From Coriobacteriia bacterium (GTDB lineage: Bacteria; Actinomycetota; Coriobacteriia; Anaerosomatales; Anaerosomataceae), in assembly GCA_016933785.1 (NCBI GenBank), contig JAFGAG010000005.1:1-38719 (forward strand): DNA of 38,719 nucleotides, read 5' to 3'. The position numbers and the translations under genes were made by a program. How positions within the stretch are numbered: position 1 is the stretch's first letter; every line of letters begins with the position of its first letter. Shown piece after piece: positions 17,203 through 24,128 of the stretch. The notes below the pieces were generated by a model. The model was given only the letters and a program-made list of their open reading frames with translations, did not search any database and was not told the origin of the DNA.

Positions 17203-17273
17203 TATGGACACTCCTCCCACATTCGACGGCCTTCTGCCAGTATAGGGCTCCTCGGACCCAGGGTGAATACCCG

Positions 17274-18005
17274 TCAGCCGAGTGGTTCCGACTGTGCGAG
17301 GCCAGGCCTACGGGGAAGACTCATGCGGGCAGGCCCGACACGACGATACACATACAGAGTTCGACGCTCGTCTCCGCCTGGAAGCACGTACTCGGAGACG
17401 CGATCAAGGTCCATTCCGGTAAGACGTGCGGCGCGAGCCGCCTTCTGCTCCTCGTCCTCAGACCGGATGCCCTTCATCGCGAGAAGTCGCCCATTCTCAC
17501 TCAAGAGCGGACTGGACAGCTCCAGCAGAGAGGCGAGTGAACTCACGGCTCTCGTTACCACGAACTCATACTTCGCCGCGCTGCGCACCACCTCTTCGGC
17601 CCGGAGCGCGAGGACACAGGCATCAAGACCCATCTCCCGCACCCACAAGTCCAGGTACGCCGCCTTCTTCTTGCGAGCTTCACAGAGAGTGACGGTGCAC
17701 CCGGCAATCGACAGGGGTATGCCAGGAAATCCCGCGCCCGACCCCACATCGATGAGCTCACCCTGGTGCAAGTCGACGAACTTCAGCACCATGAGCGAGT
17801 CGACGATGTGTAGCCGTATGAAGTCAGACGGGTCAGTGATTCTCGTAAGGTTCGTCGTCGTGTTCGCTGTCAGCACCGACGCGGCGTGCACTGCCAGCAA
17901 GGCTGTCTGCGCGGCCGTCATCGTGATTCCAGACGCCTCGAGCGCAGCCCGGATATCGTCCTGATCAGGTGGTGTGGGTGTGTTCTGCAGTTTCACGTGA
18001 AACAT
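17274..18005 (-). CDS. rsmG: 16S rRNA (guanine 527-N7)-methyltransferase RsmG
   Basis: SAM-dependent methyltransferase acting on G527 of 16S rRNA. The ATG at 18005 gives 243 residues beginning MFHVKLQNT, a normal RsmG size. The SAM-binding motif is LIDVGSGAGFPGIPL, followed by CEARKKKAAYLD. The open frame continues far upstream, but that part contains two parS sites and no RsmG character, so it is rejected as coding. The first five codons are themselves the parS palindrome. No good SD lies directly before the ATG. An AGGAGG 29 bases upstream serves a short leader frame instead (see the findings). It is followed by parA. Confidence 0.93.
   Translation of the reverse strand: MFHVKLQNTPTPPDQDDIRAALEASGITMTAAQTALLAVHAASVLTANTTTNLTRITDPSDFIRLHIVDSLMVLKFVDLHQGELIDVGSGAGFPGIPLSIAGCTVTLCEARKKKAAYLDLWVREMGLDACVLALRAEEVVRSAAKYEFVVTRAVSSLASLLELSSPLLSENGRLLAMKGIRSEDEEQKAARAARLTGMDLDRVSEYVLPGGDERRTLYVYRRVGPARMSLPRRPGLAQSEPLG
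17989..18004. promoter_or_regulatory. parS site 1 (ParB-binding), overlapping the rsmG start
   Basis: AGTTTCACGTGAAACA matches the conserved 16-bp parS palindrome TGTTTCACGTGAAACA at 15 of 16 positions. It overlaps the rsmG start codon and the next codons, so the site also encodes Met-Phe-His-Val-Lys. It lies about 3 kb from the DnaA box cluster, as expected for an origin-proximal centromere. Confidence 0.95.
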
Positions 18006-18060
18006 CTTTGCGTGTTCGTCACAATCACGCAAGACCTCCTGCGGGCCCGGGTGGTCTGGA

Positions 18061-18076
18061 TGTTTCACGTGAAACC
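18061..18076. promoter_or_regulatory. parS site 2 (ParB-binding)
   Basis: TGTTTCACGTGAAACC matches the parS consensus at 15 of 16 positions, with the mismatch in the last base. It is 72 bases from parS site 1 in the intergenic region upstream of rsmG. The pair would nucleate ParB spreading next to the parAB genes. Confidence 0.95.
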
Positions 18077-18594
18077 CCGATGGAGGGCACGCGCTAGGCA
18101 CTCGCACCGGATCAGGACCACAGACACTGCAGGCCACTGACTGGGTTCCACGGTTCATGAAGTCTCGTCGCACGCGGCCCCCGCTGTACGGGTCCCTCCC
18201 AACGAGTAGTGAGCGCTCAAAGACGGGCGCTGTATGACACTGGGACACGAGCCGTGCGTGGTACTACTGTGGTCGGCATCTGCACCGCTGGAGTCGACAC
18301 TCTCGATCGTTGTCCCAGTGGGGTCAGTAGGATATGAGGTGCTCCAGCGGGGCGAACCTCACTGGTACGCCCGCCGCCGCGTACGTGGCGTGAGCGACGC
18401 AACCAGATCGGCTCACGGAGTTCGTCATCACTCCCTCGGCGGCGTTGGCGCTGCAGCATCGTCTTCGCCGGTCACCCGCATACACTCCCTGTCGAAGGTC
18501 CCCCAGAGCCCGCGCGGGCCAATGGAGCAATCTGAGCGCCACTGCCGCCAATCGTGTGTTGATCCGGGTAACCGCGTCGTGCGAGTCGACAGCA
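18077..18594. other. Gene-poor stretch between jag and rsmG
   Basis: About 520 bases with no gene I can support. Open frames exist on both strands, but they have no recognisable protein features and no convincing SD. The stretch contains an 83-base inverted-repeat element (18238-18320). I see no tRNA, SRP RNA, tmRNA or other known RNA gene in it. It may hold the promoter for rsmG-parA-parB, but no clear -35/-10 pair is visible. Confidence 0.6.
18238..18320. repeat. Inverted repeat with about 56-base interior
   Basis: CACTGGGACACGA (18238-18250) is nearly the reverse complement of TCGTTGTCCCAGTG (18307-18320). Ten outer base pairs are perfect, and three more follow after a one-base bulge. As RNA on either strand it could close a structured element of about 83 nucleotides. 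It matches no RNA family that I know. Confidence 0.55.
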
Positions 18595-18622
18595 AAGGGG
18601 ACCCGCATCAGCGGGTCCCCTT
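18595..18622 (-). terminator. Hairpin terminator after jag
   Basis: A perfect 12-bp stem (18595-18606 with 18611-18622) and a four-base loop begin 21 bases after the jag stop when read leftward. The tail is TTTGCTGT, a weak T tract. It probably ends the rpmH-jag transcription unit and separates it from rsmG-parAB. Confidence 0.75.
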
Positions 18623-18643
18623 CTAGTGGTCTGCAACCGAAAC

Positions 18644-19369
18644 CTATCGGGGGTGCACTACCACCATCCTGCGCGGCTCGGCACCCTCGCTCTCGGTGCT
18701 CACCCTCTTGTCCTCGCGAAGGACCACGTGGATCACCCTCCGCTCGAAGCTGCTCATCGGCCGCAACTGCACCGAACGACGCTGACGCACCGCTCGATCC
18801 GCAGCGCCCCGCGCAATCTCCTCGAGCTTCAGTCGGCGACGATGACGATAACCGGACACGTCTACGACCAGCGGATAGCGCATGTCGAGCTTGCGATTGG
18901 TGATAGTCGAAACGATGACCTGAAGTGCGTCAAGCGTACGCCCATGGCGACCGATGAGCACCGCCAGATCGTCACCCGTGATATCAAGGATGATCTCTCC
19001 TTCATCACCTTCGTACTCGTCGATGGAGCCCTCGACTCCAAGCGAACTCAAGATCGCGCGTATGGCGTCAGCACCAGCGTCGGCGATCGCGTCAAGTTCC
19101 TCGTCGGTGAGACCTGCGGAGGCGTCTGTGTCGACATCGGGCTGGACTTCCTCGAGTTCGTCCTCGCTCTCCACACCTCTGTCAAACTCCATCCCGGGCT
19201 TCAACCAGACGCGCACTCGTGCGGGAGCCGAGCCCCCCTTGAACAGTCCACGGCCGGGCTCGGCAAGGACCTCGAACTGGACCGCGTCCTGCTGGACACC
19301 CATCTGATCAAGAGCCGAGTCGATGGCTTCCTCGACTGATGGGCCCTCAACGGTGACTTCGTCTATCAT
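18644..19369 (-). CDS. jag: Jag/KhpB-type RNA-binding protein (Jag-N, KH, R3H)
   Basis: Single-stranded nucleic-acid-binding protein usually encoded next to yidC and linked to cell-envelope and RNA regulation. The 241-residue protein has an N-terminal Jag domain (VEGPSVEEAIDSALDQMG, then GRGLFKGGSAPARVRV) and an acidic linker (about 65-95). A KH domain follows, with VLIGRHGRTLDALQVI in place of the GXXG loop. A C-terminal R3H domain contains RHRRRLKLEEIARGAADRA and LRPMSSFERRVIHVVL. The ATG at 19369 overlaps the yidC stop by four bases (ATGA), so translation is coupled. A strong hairpin follows the gene. Confidence 0.95.
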   Translation of the reverse strand: MIDEVTVEGPSVEEAIDSALDQMGVQQDAVQFEVLAEPGRGLFKGGSAPARVRVWLKPGMEFDRGVESEDELEEVQPDVDTDASAGLTDEELDAIADAGADAIRAILSSLGVEGSIDEYEGDEGEIILDITGDDLAVLIGRHGRTLDALQVIVSTITNRKLDMRYPLVVDVSGYRHRRRLKLEEIARGAADRAVRQRRSVQLRPMSSFERRVIHVVLREDKRVSTESEGAEPRRMVVVHPR

Positions 19370-20085
19370 GCCTGCGCCTCCCGGGCCTTGTAGAGTTTCG
19401 TTTGGATCAACTGTTGTATGACTCCAAGCAGGCCCTGGGTCACCCAGTACAGCACCACGCCTGCAGAAACGCTCCAGCCGAAGAACAGCATCATGGCGGA
19501 CATCATGTAGCTCATCTGCTTCTGCTGGGCCTGCGCACCGGGCTGGAGAAGCTGCGGAACAAGCGTGCTCGCGCCGAAGAGTAGAACGAAGATCAGGTAG
19601 GGGATTGCAGCGGTCAGCCCGTCGCTAGAGTAGACCTGCCCCGCGGAGAGCGTGATATCTGGAAGAATTATCCAGAATCGTGAGGCGGCCGCGGCTGCGG
19701 AGTCAGAGAGTGTCTGTATGTGCTGGGGGAACAACCCTGGTGTCTCGCCAGCTGTTCCCAGCATCCGGAACAGCGCAAAGAAGATCGGCATCTGTAGGAG
19801 CATCGGAAGGCAGCCCCCGAACGGGTTGACCTTGTTCTCCTGGTAGAACTTCAGGGTCTCTTCCTGCAGCTTCTCTTTGTCGTTCTTGTGCTTGTCCTGC
19901 AGTTCCTTGATCTTCGGTTGGATCCGCTGAAGTTCGTACATCGACTTCGTCTGCTTTATGGTAAGTGGCAACAGGATGACCCTGATGGCTACCGTGAGCA
20001 GGATGATCGCAAAACCGTAGTCGTGTACCACGCCGTACAGGACTTGCAGGATGTCGAACAGCAACTTCTCGATTGGTGCGAGCAC
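19366..20085 (-). CDS. yidC: Membrane protein insertase YidC
   Basis: Inserts and folds membrane proteins, alone or with SecYEG. The 239-residue protein is the short Gram-positive form without the large periplasmic domain. It starts with GTG 20085 behind AGGAGG about ten bases upstream. Five hydrophobic segments are visible, with the conserved groove arginine in VAIRVILLPLTIKQTKSM. A charged cytosolic loop follows (ELQDKHKNDKEKLQEE), then VNPFGGCLPMLLQMPIFFALF. I see no lipobox at the N-terminus. It is 111 bases downstream of yidD and overlaps jag. The gap contains an alternating CG palindrome and a TATA-like stretch. Confidence 0.96.
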   Translation of the reverse strand: MLAPIEKLLFDILQVLYGVVHDYGFAIILLTVAIRVILLPLTIKQTKSMYELQRIQPKIKELQDKHKNDKEKLQEETLKFYQENKVNPFGGCLPMLLQMPIFFALFRMLGTAGETPGLFPQHIQTLSDSAAAAASRFWIILPDITLSAGQVYSSDGLTAAIPYLIFVLLFGASTLVPQLLQPGAQAQQKQMSYMMSAMMLFFGWSVSAGVVLYWVTQGLLGVIQQLIQTKLYKAREAQA

Positions 20086-20182
20086 GAAACGCCACCCTCC
20101 TCGGGTTTGGCAGCAGGTCTTCGCGGGGTCGGCTCCACTCCGGATTCTTGCCGGGGGTCTATACGGTTCTCACACTATATAC

Positions 20183-20196
20183 CACGCGCGCGCGTG
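20183..20196. repeat. Alternating CG palindrome between yidD and yidC
   Basis: CACGCGCGCGCGTG is a fully self-complementary 14-mer ending one base before the yidD stop triplet. It is immediately followed, reading leftward, by a TATATA/TATAGT stretch (20174-20181) that could be a -10 for yidC. No matching -35 is visible. Confidence 0.4.
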
Positions 20197-20418
20197 TTAG
20201 GGCACAGGATCGTCCCCACCGGGATTCCAGGGATGGCAGCGCGCGATGCGTTTCAGCGCGAGCAACCCGCCGCGCGCGAGGCCGTGACGCTCGATGGCCG
20301 TGTACGCATAGGCCGAGCACGTGGGCGTGAAGCGACAACTTGGCGGGAAGAGGGGAGAGATGAGCCGCCGGTATACGGTGATACCGACCAGGGCCAGCGA
20401 GGTGAGGGGGTTTCTCAT
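20197..20418 (-). CDS. yidD: Membrane protein insertion efficiency factor YidD
   Basis: Small amphipathic membrane-associated protein (73 residues) that assists YidC-dependent insertion. It shows the family pattern of [37 protein letters not shown] and ends with [11 protein letters not shown]. The three conserved cysteines are in SCRF, TCSAY and RCHPW. The start overlaps the rnpA stop by four bases (ATGA). Its position between rnpA and yidC is typical. Confidence 0.95.
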   Translation of the reverse strand: MRNPLTSLALVGITVYRRLISPLFPPSCRFTPTCSAYAYTAIERHGLARGGLLALKRIARCHPWNPGGDDPVP

Positions 20419-20750
20419 CGATCGATCACGCCGGCACGCCGCAGGCCGGCCTTGATGCCCCGATCGAGCTCATCGTGCGGCGCAGTAGGCGTCGCAGCCC
20501 GCGCCATCAACACCACGTCCCATCCGGGCCATGGGCCCCCACAGCGAGATACCGCCGCCCGCAGCACGCGCTTGCAGCGATTCCTCAGAACCGCGCCACC
20601 AAGTCTCTTGCCGGCGACAAAAAGCACGCGGCCGTCTGAGCCGCGTGCTTCTGGTGTACGACTGATTATGAGTGTGACAGTGCCGCCTGCCGCTCTCACG
20701 CCCTGCCTGAAGATACCATCGATCTCGTTCGCGTTAGTGATCGTCCGCAT
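20415..20750 (-). CDS. rnpA: Ribonuclease P protein component
   Basis: Protein subunit of RNase P, which matures tRNA 5' ends with the catalytic RNA (not encoded here). The start is ATG 20750, giving [17 protein letters not shown] and 111 residues, the normal length. The RNR signature is present as [20 protein letters not shown]. Immediately upstream is a 7-bp hairpin whose loop presents the AGGG SD. The gene is 31 bases after rpmH and overlaps yidD. Confidence 0.94.
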   Translation of the reverse strand: MRTITNANEIDGIFRQGVRAAGGTVTLIISRTPEARGSDGRVLFVAGKRLGGAVLRNRCKRVLRAAVSRCGGPWPGWDVVLMARAATPTAPHDELDRGIKAGLRRAGVIDR

Positions 20751-20768
20751 GGGCCGACCCTTCGGCCC
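20751..20768 (-). promoter_or_regulatory. Hairpin presenting the rnpA SD in its loop
   Basis: Read leftward, GGGCCGA and TCGGCCC pair perfectly over seven bases and enclose the loop AGGG, which is the SD. The stem ends directly at the rnpA ATG. It lies in the rpmH-rnpA junction and could adjust the ribosomal protein to RNase P protein ratio. Confidence 0.5.
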
Positions 20769-20781
20769 GACTGTCCGTCGG

Positions 20782-20925
20782 TTACGCGGCGCTGGGGCAG
20801 AGGATCTTGCGGCCCTTACGGCGACGAGCGGCAAGGATCGCACGCCCGGCACGGGTCGACATACGCTTACGGAAGCCGTGCGTCTTCGCGCGCTTCCGGT
20901 TGTTCGGCTGATAGGTGCGCTTCAC
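20782..20925 (-). CDS. rpmH: 50S ribosomal protein L34
   Basis: Ribosomal protein L34, 47 residues, beginning [20 protein letters not shown] with the usual very basic body. The GTG at 20925 is chosen over the upstream in-frame codons because it gives the standard L34 N-terminus and has AAGGA eight bases upstream. The short C-terminal extension KILCPSAA is slightly longer than in many bacteria. It is first in the rpmH-rnpA-yidD-yidC-jag unit, transcribed away from the origin from a near-consensus promoter. Confidence 0.97.
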   Translation of the reverse strand: MKRTYQPNNRKRAKTHGFRKRMSTRAGRAILAARRRKGRKILCPSAA

Positions 20926-20977
20926 TTCTGGTCCTTCCATTCGGCGCGCCGGGCCTGACCCGGGCACAAGCCTGGCG

Positions 20978-21007
20978 ATTATATAGGTGCACTATCGTGG
21001 GTGTCAA
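20978..21007 (-). promoter_or_regulatory. rpmH promoter (near-consensus sigma-70 type)
   Basis: Read leftward, TTGACA (21002-21007) and TATAAT (20978-20983) are both perfect consensus hexamers with an 18-base spacer. The predicted leader is about 45 bases before the GTG of rpmH. This is the strongest promoter seen in the window. Confidence 0.92.
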
Positions 21008-21640
21008 TCCGAGCGAAGCGGAACCCGAAACGACACACCACACCACACTGCGCGCAGGCTCTTGATCGTTGATCTCACACCCTTCCACCCGCGGACCGCA
21101 AATAACCTTCAAATCTGTGGATAATGTGGAAAACCCAGGAACCAAGCACGCCCGGCCTGTGGATAACCTCTGGGGTCGCGTTGTGGATGACAGGGTGTCT
21201 TTGCTAGAATCGGCGGCGTTCCTGTGATGTGTCTTTTGATTGTCGTTCTTTGAAAAACCCCTGGTAAAAGGCTTCTTTTCTTGACCGCCTGCACATTGCA
21301 GTGTGACTGCGGATACAGGTTATCCACAGTCGTGTCAACCCTTCTTCGGGTCTATTCCACAGATTCCTGATCGAAAGGGCCGGCGGGTGAGTTCCCCACA
21401 GGCGACGCGGTCATGGAAACCCCTAAAACCACCTTGAACCGGCTCTACCTGCGTGTTCGGTGCCTGTTCGATTGGTTTTCTGGAAACTCTCTCCACAGGT
21501 GTGGAAAGGATTGTGGATAACCGACAAAACGCCTGTTCAAAGATTGTCATGAGATGTGTCTCAAGGTGTAAGTGAGGCTTGCGGATACGCCATCTACCAG
21601 CGGTTCTTCAGGAACGTTGATTTTGTACCGCTGTGGATTA
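21008..21640. other. oriC: Chromosomal replication origin (oriC) with DnaA box cluster
   Basis: A non-coding interval between divergently read rpmH and the HATPase-HTH/dnaA unit. Four perfect DnaA boxes (TTATCCACA or its complement) are at 21116-21124, 21158-21166, 21320-21328 and 21512-21520. One-mismatch boxes are at 21125-21133, 21182-21190 and 21632-21640. Two-mismatch boxes are at 21353-21361, 21392-21400, 21489-21497 and 21500-21508. The left boxes face left and the central ones face right. The relatively AT-rich stretch at about 21230-21285 is the likely unwinding element. Gene order and transcription direction on both sides support this as the origin. Confidence 0.92.
21181..21210 (+). 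promoter_or_regulatory. Candidate promoter for the dnaA unit, overlapping a DnaA box
   Basis: TTGTGG (21181-21186) and TAGAAT (21205-21210) are spaced by 18 bases. The -10 also carries the TG extension (TTGCTAGAAT). The -35 lies within the near-perfect DnaA box at 21182-21190, so DnaA binding could repress its own unit. The leader would be more than 450 bases long, so a closer promoter may also exist. Confidence 0.45.
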
Positions 21641-21661
21641 CTCGGTGGAATACGGTTCTGG

Positions 21662-22501
21662 ATGGGGGGTCTGGTGGAGTCTTTCTCTGATGATGGCGTG
21701 GTCCGCGAACCGCGCTCGGGGGGGGTCGCGCCGAACCCTCACTCCGCCGCCACGTCTGAGGCAGCGCTGGGTCCGGCTCTCATCGCTGTGTACGACAACC
21801 TCACCTCTTCGCCTCGTGTCGAGCGCATAGCACGCGACTCGGCGCGCGATCTCATCGAGGAGCTTGCGACTCGCACCTACCAGATTTCACACGAGGCTGG
21901 TGGGAAGGTCCCCTACATGGTGATCAGGGAGATCGTCGAGAACTTCATCCACGCTGGCTTCGATGAGGTGGTCGTGAGTGTCCTTGATGGAGGCAACACG
22001 CTGCGGTTCGCCGATCAGGGCCCCGGGATCCAGGACAAGGAACGCGCGTTCCTGCCAGGCTTCACCACCGCCACCGACACGATGAAGCACGTCATCAAGG
22101 GTGTGGGGTCTGGTCTACCGGTCGCTCGTGAGTGTCTGACTTTCTCAGAGGGCACGATCGATATCGATGACAACCTCGGCACAGGTACGGTCATCACGCT
22201 TCGGGTCTCCACCCCCGCCAAGGCCGCGCCGCAGTCACGACCCACCATCCCTACACCCCGGCTGGTGGACGACCCACCCCCCGACCTTTCGATGCGCCAC
22301 AAGAAGGTGTTGTCCCTGGTGATGGAGGTCGGAGCGCTTGGTCCTTCTCTTGTGGCACGTGAGCTCGGCGTTGGTCTCTCTACCGCCTATCGCGATCTCG
22401 AGCACCTCGCCGACCTTGGTTTGGTCGAGGCCGACCTTTCAGGGAAGCGTGTTCTGACAGAAGAAGGAATCCAGTGCCTCGACGCACTGTTTGGACGATA
22501 A
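21662..22501 (+). CDS. HATPase-fold protein with C-terminal winged helix, between oriC and dnaA
   Basis: Not assignable to a named gene. From ATG 21662 it has 279 residues. A GHKL/HATPase domain is clear: the N box REIVENFIHAG (Asn94), G1 DQGPGI (Asp118), G2 GVGSG (147-151) and a final GTGTVITL. No histidine-phosphorylation domain, transmembrane helix or sensor domain is present, so it is not an ordinary sensor kinase. After a Pro-rich linker, residues about 208-279 look like a winged helix (HKKVLSLVMEVGALGPSLVARELG, STAYRDLEHLADLGLVE). This suggests a cytosolic ATP-binding DNA-binding regulator. The start is uncertain: GTG 21572 would extend across the last DnaA box, and GTG 21674 is also possible. 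It ends 14 bases before dnaA and is probably co-transcribed with it. Confidence 0.8.
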   Translation: MGGLVESFSDDGVVREPRSGGVAPNPHSAATSEAALGPALIAVYDNLTSSPRVERIARDSARDLIEELATRTYQISHEAGGKVPYMVIREIVENFIHAGFDEVVVSVLDGGNTLRFADQGPGIQDKERAFLPGFTTATDTMKHVIKGVGSGLPVARECLTFSEGTIDIDDNLGTGTVITLRVSTPAKAAPQSRPTIPTPRLVDDPPPDLSMRHKKVLSLVMEVGALGPSLVARELGVGLSTAYRDLEHLADLGLVEADLSGKRVLTEEGIQCLDALFGR

Positions 22502-22515
22502 GGGGTTGTTGGTAG

Positions 22516-23886
22516 ATGGATGTGCAGCAGGTCTGGCAGGACACGCTTGACGTCGTACGGGGCGAACTGAACACACCGACATTCAAGACATGGTTCGAGC
22601 AGACCTCTCCGCTCGGTATCGTCGAGCATGAGATGTTAGTCGGCGTTCAGAACGACTTTGCCCGCGACTGGCTCGAGTCGCGTTACTCGGGACTCCTGTC
22701 CTCTGCCCTCACGCAGGTCACCGGTGCGCCGATGGTCGTGCGCTTCAGTGTGCCCGGAATGACTCCCACACCCGCCCCTCATCCCGAGCCTGTTCAGGTC
22801 GCTCCGGAGATACATCCTGTCTCGGTCGGGGTCACCCAGAAGGAACCGACAGCGGATCTTGAACCGAACTGTACCTTCGACTCGTTCGTCGTAGGCCCGT
22901 CCAACCAGTTCTCGTACCACGTCGCTCTTGCGGTAGCCGAGGCGCCGGGAACCGCTTACAACCCGCTCTTCATCTACGGGGGAGCCGGACTCGGGAAAAC
23001 ACACCTGCTCCAGGCAATCGGCTCGTATGTACGGTCGAGCTACCCACACCTGCGGGTCAAATACGTCACGAGCGAGCAGTTCACGAACGACTTCATCAAA
23101 TCGATCGGCGACCGCGACAAGAACCGGACCGAGGGTTTCCGTCGAGCTTATCGCGAGAACGACGTCCTCTTGATTGATGACATCCAATTCATTCAAGGCA
23201 AAGAGACCACACAGACGGAGTTCTTCCACACATTCAACACACTCAGGGAAGCCGGGAAACAGATTGTAATGACCTCGGACCGTCCTCCTTCCGAGATCGG
23301 TAACGTCGAGGAGCGGCTTCGTACCAGGTTCGGGTGGGGTCTCATAGCAGACATCCAACCACCTGACCTTGAGACCCGTATCGCCATCCTTCGAAGGAAA
23401 GCCGATATGGCTCGTGTGGCTGCACCAGATGATGTCCTTGCATACATCGCTGAACGTCTTTCCAGCAACATCCGTGAGCTCGAAGGAGCGCTTGTCAGGG
23501 TCGCCGCTTACAGTTCCGTCTCACAGCGTGCGATCGACCTCGATCTTGCGGAGAGTGTCTTGAAAGACACGTTCCCTGAACGTTCCGTGAAACCGATCTC
23601 CATCTCTACGATCCAACAGGAGGTCTGTCGGTTCTATCAGATATCGCGAGCCGACCTCGTTGGAGATAAGCGCTCACAAGCGATCGCGTTCCCGCGTCAG
23701 ATCGCGATGTACTTGTGTCGTGAGCTGACCGACTACTCACTGCCCAAGATCGGTGGGGAGTTTGGCGGACGAGATCACACCACAGTGATGTACGCGAACT
23801 CCAAGATTCAGCGCCTCATCAATGAACAACGCGATGTCTACAACCAGATCCAAACCCTCACGAACATGGTCCGACAGAAGAACTAA
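22516..23886 (+). CDS. dnaA: Chromosomal replication initiator protein DnaA
   Basis: AAA+ initiator that binds the DnaA boxes of oriC and opens the duplex. The protein has 456 residues. Domain I is at about 1-80, and a Pro-rich linker at about 85-110. Domain III has Walker A GGAGLGKTHLL (Lys161), Walker B VLLIDDIQFI and the sensor region TSDRPPSEI. Domain IV carries the DnaA signature DYSLPKIGGEFGGRDHTTVMYA. AAGGGG about 11 bases upstream of the ATG is the likely SD. The short gap after the HATPase-HTH gene suggests a shared transcript. Confidence 0.98.
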   Translation: MDVQQVWQDTLDVVRGELNTPTFKTWFEQTSPLGIVEHEMLVGVQNDFARDWLESRYSGLLSSALTQVTGAPMVVRFSVPGMTPTPAPHPEPVQVAPEIHPVSVGVTQKEPTADLEPNCTFDSFVVGPSNQFSYHVALAVAEAPGTAYNPLFIYGGAGLGKTHLLQAIGSYVRSSYPHLRVKYVTSEQFTNDFIKSIGDRDKNRTEGFRRAYRENDVLLIDDIQFIQGKETTQTEFFHTFNTLREAGKQIVMTSDRPPSEIGNVEERLRTRFGWGLIADIQPPDLETRIAILRRKADMARVAAPDDVLAYIAERLSSNIRELEGALVRVAAYSSVSQRAIDLDLAESVLKDTFPERSVKPISISTIQQEVCRFYQISRADLVGDKRSQAIAFPRQIAMYLCRELTDYSLPKIGGEFGGRDHTTVMYANSKIQRLINEQRDVYNQIQTLTNMVRQKN

Positions 23887-24128
23887 CAGGACCGGTGGAT
23901 ATCGTGTAGGGAGTTTTGTGGAATCACACGGTTAATTGTGGAGGAATGTGGTGGGGTGTTGATATGTGGATGGATCGGAGCATTCTTCACACAGATGTTA
24001 CACAAGGTGGATGACTACACTGACCAGGGAGAACAGGGGTACTCCACATCATCCACAGCCCCTATTACTACTGCTACTGTGATTGATTAATAAGAAGAAC
24101 CAGAAGACCTTAGGAGAAAGGGCACGGT
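23887..24128. other. dnaA-dnaN intergenic region with degenerate DnaA boxes
   Basis: A 242-base gap without a gene. It contains one DnaA box with a single mismatch (TCATCCACA, 24049-24057), a weaker one (TGTGGATGG, 23965-23973), and several GTGG/CCAC repeats. A short AT-rich tract (GATTGATTAATAAGAAG) lies just before dnaN. The gap may be a second origin sub-region, as in bipartite origins that flank dnaA. It must also supply any promoter for dnaN, but no clear one is visible. Confidence 0.55.

Noticed and set aside
18006-18248. N-terminal extension of rsmG by 81 codons
   Set aside because: It would translate both parS sites and intergenic DNA; RsmG normally starts where the chosen ATG places it.
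18324-18608. 94-codon minus-strand frame in the jag-rsmG gap
   Set aside because: Its start lies in the terminator hairpin, it has no good SD, and the translation shows no hydrophobic, motif or compositional sign of a real protein.
19888-20958. 356-codon plus-strand frame across yidC, yidD, rnpA and rpmH
   Set aside because: It is antisense to four well-identified genes and has no protein features of its own.
21572-21661. Earlier GTG start for the HATPase-HTH gene
   Set aside because: The extra 30 residues look non-coding, cover a DnaA box, and the SD spacing is only three bases; it cannot be fully excluded.
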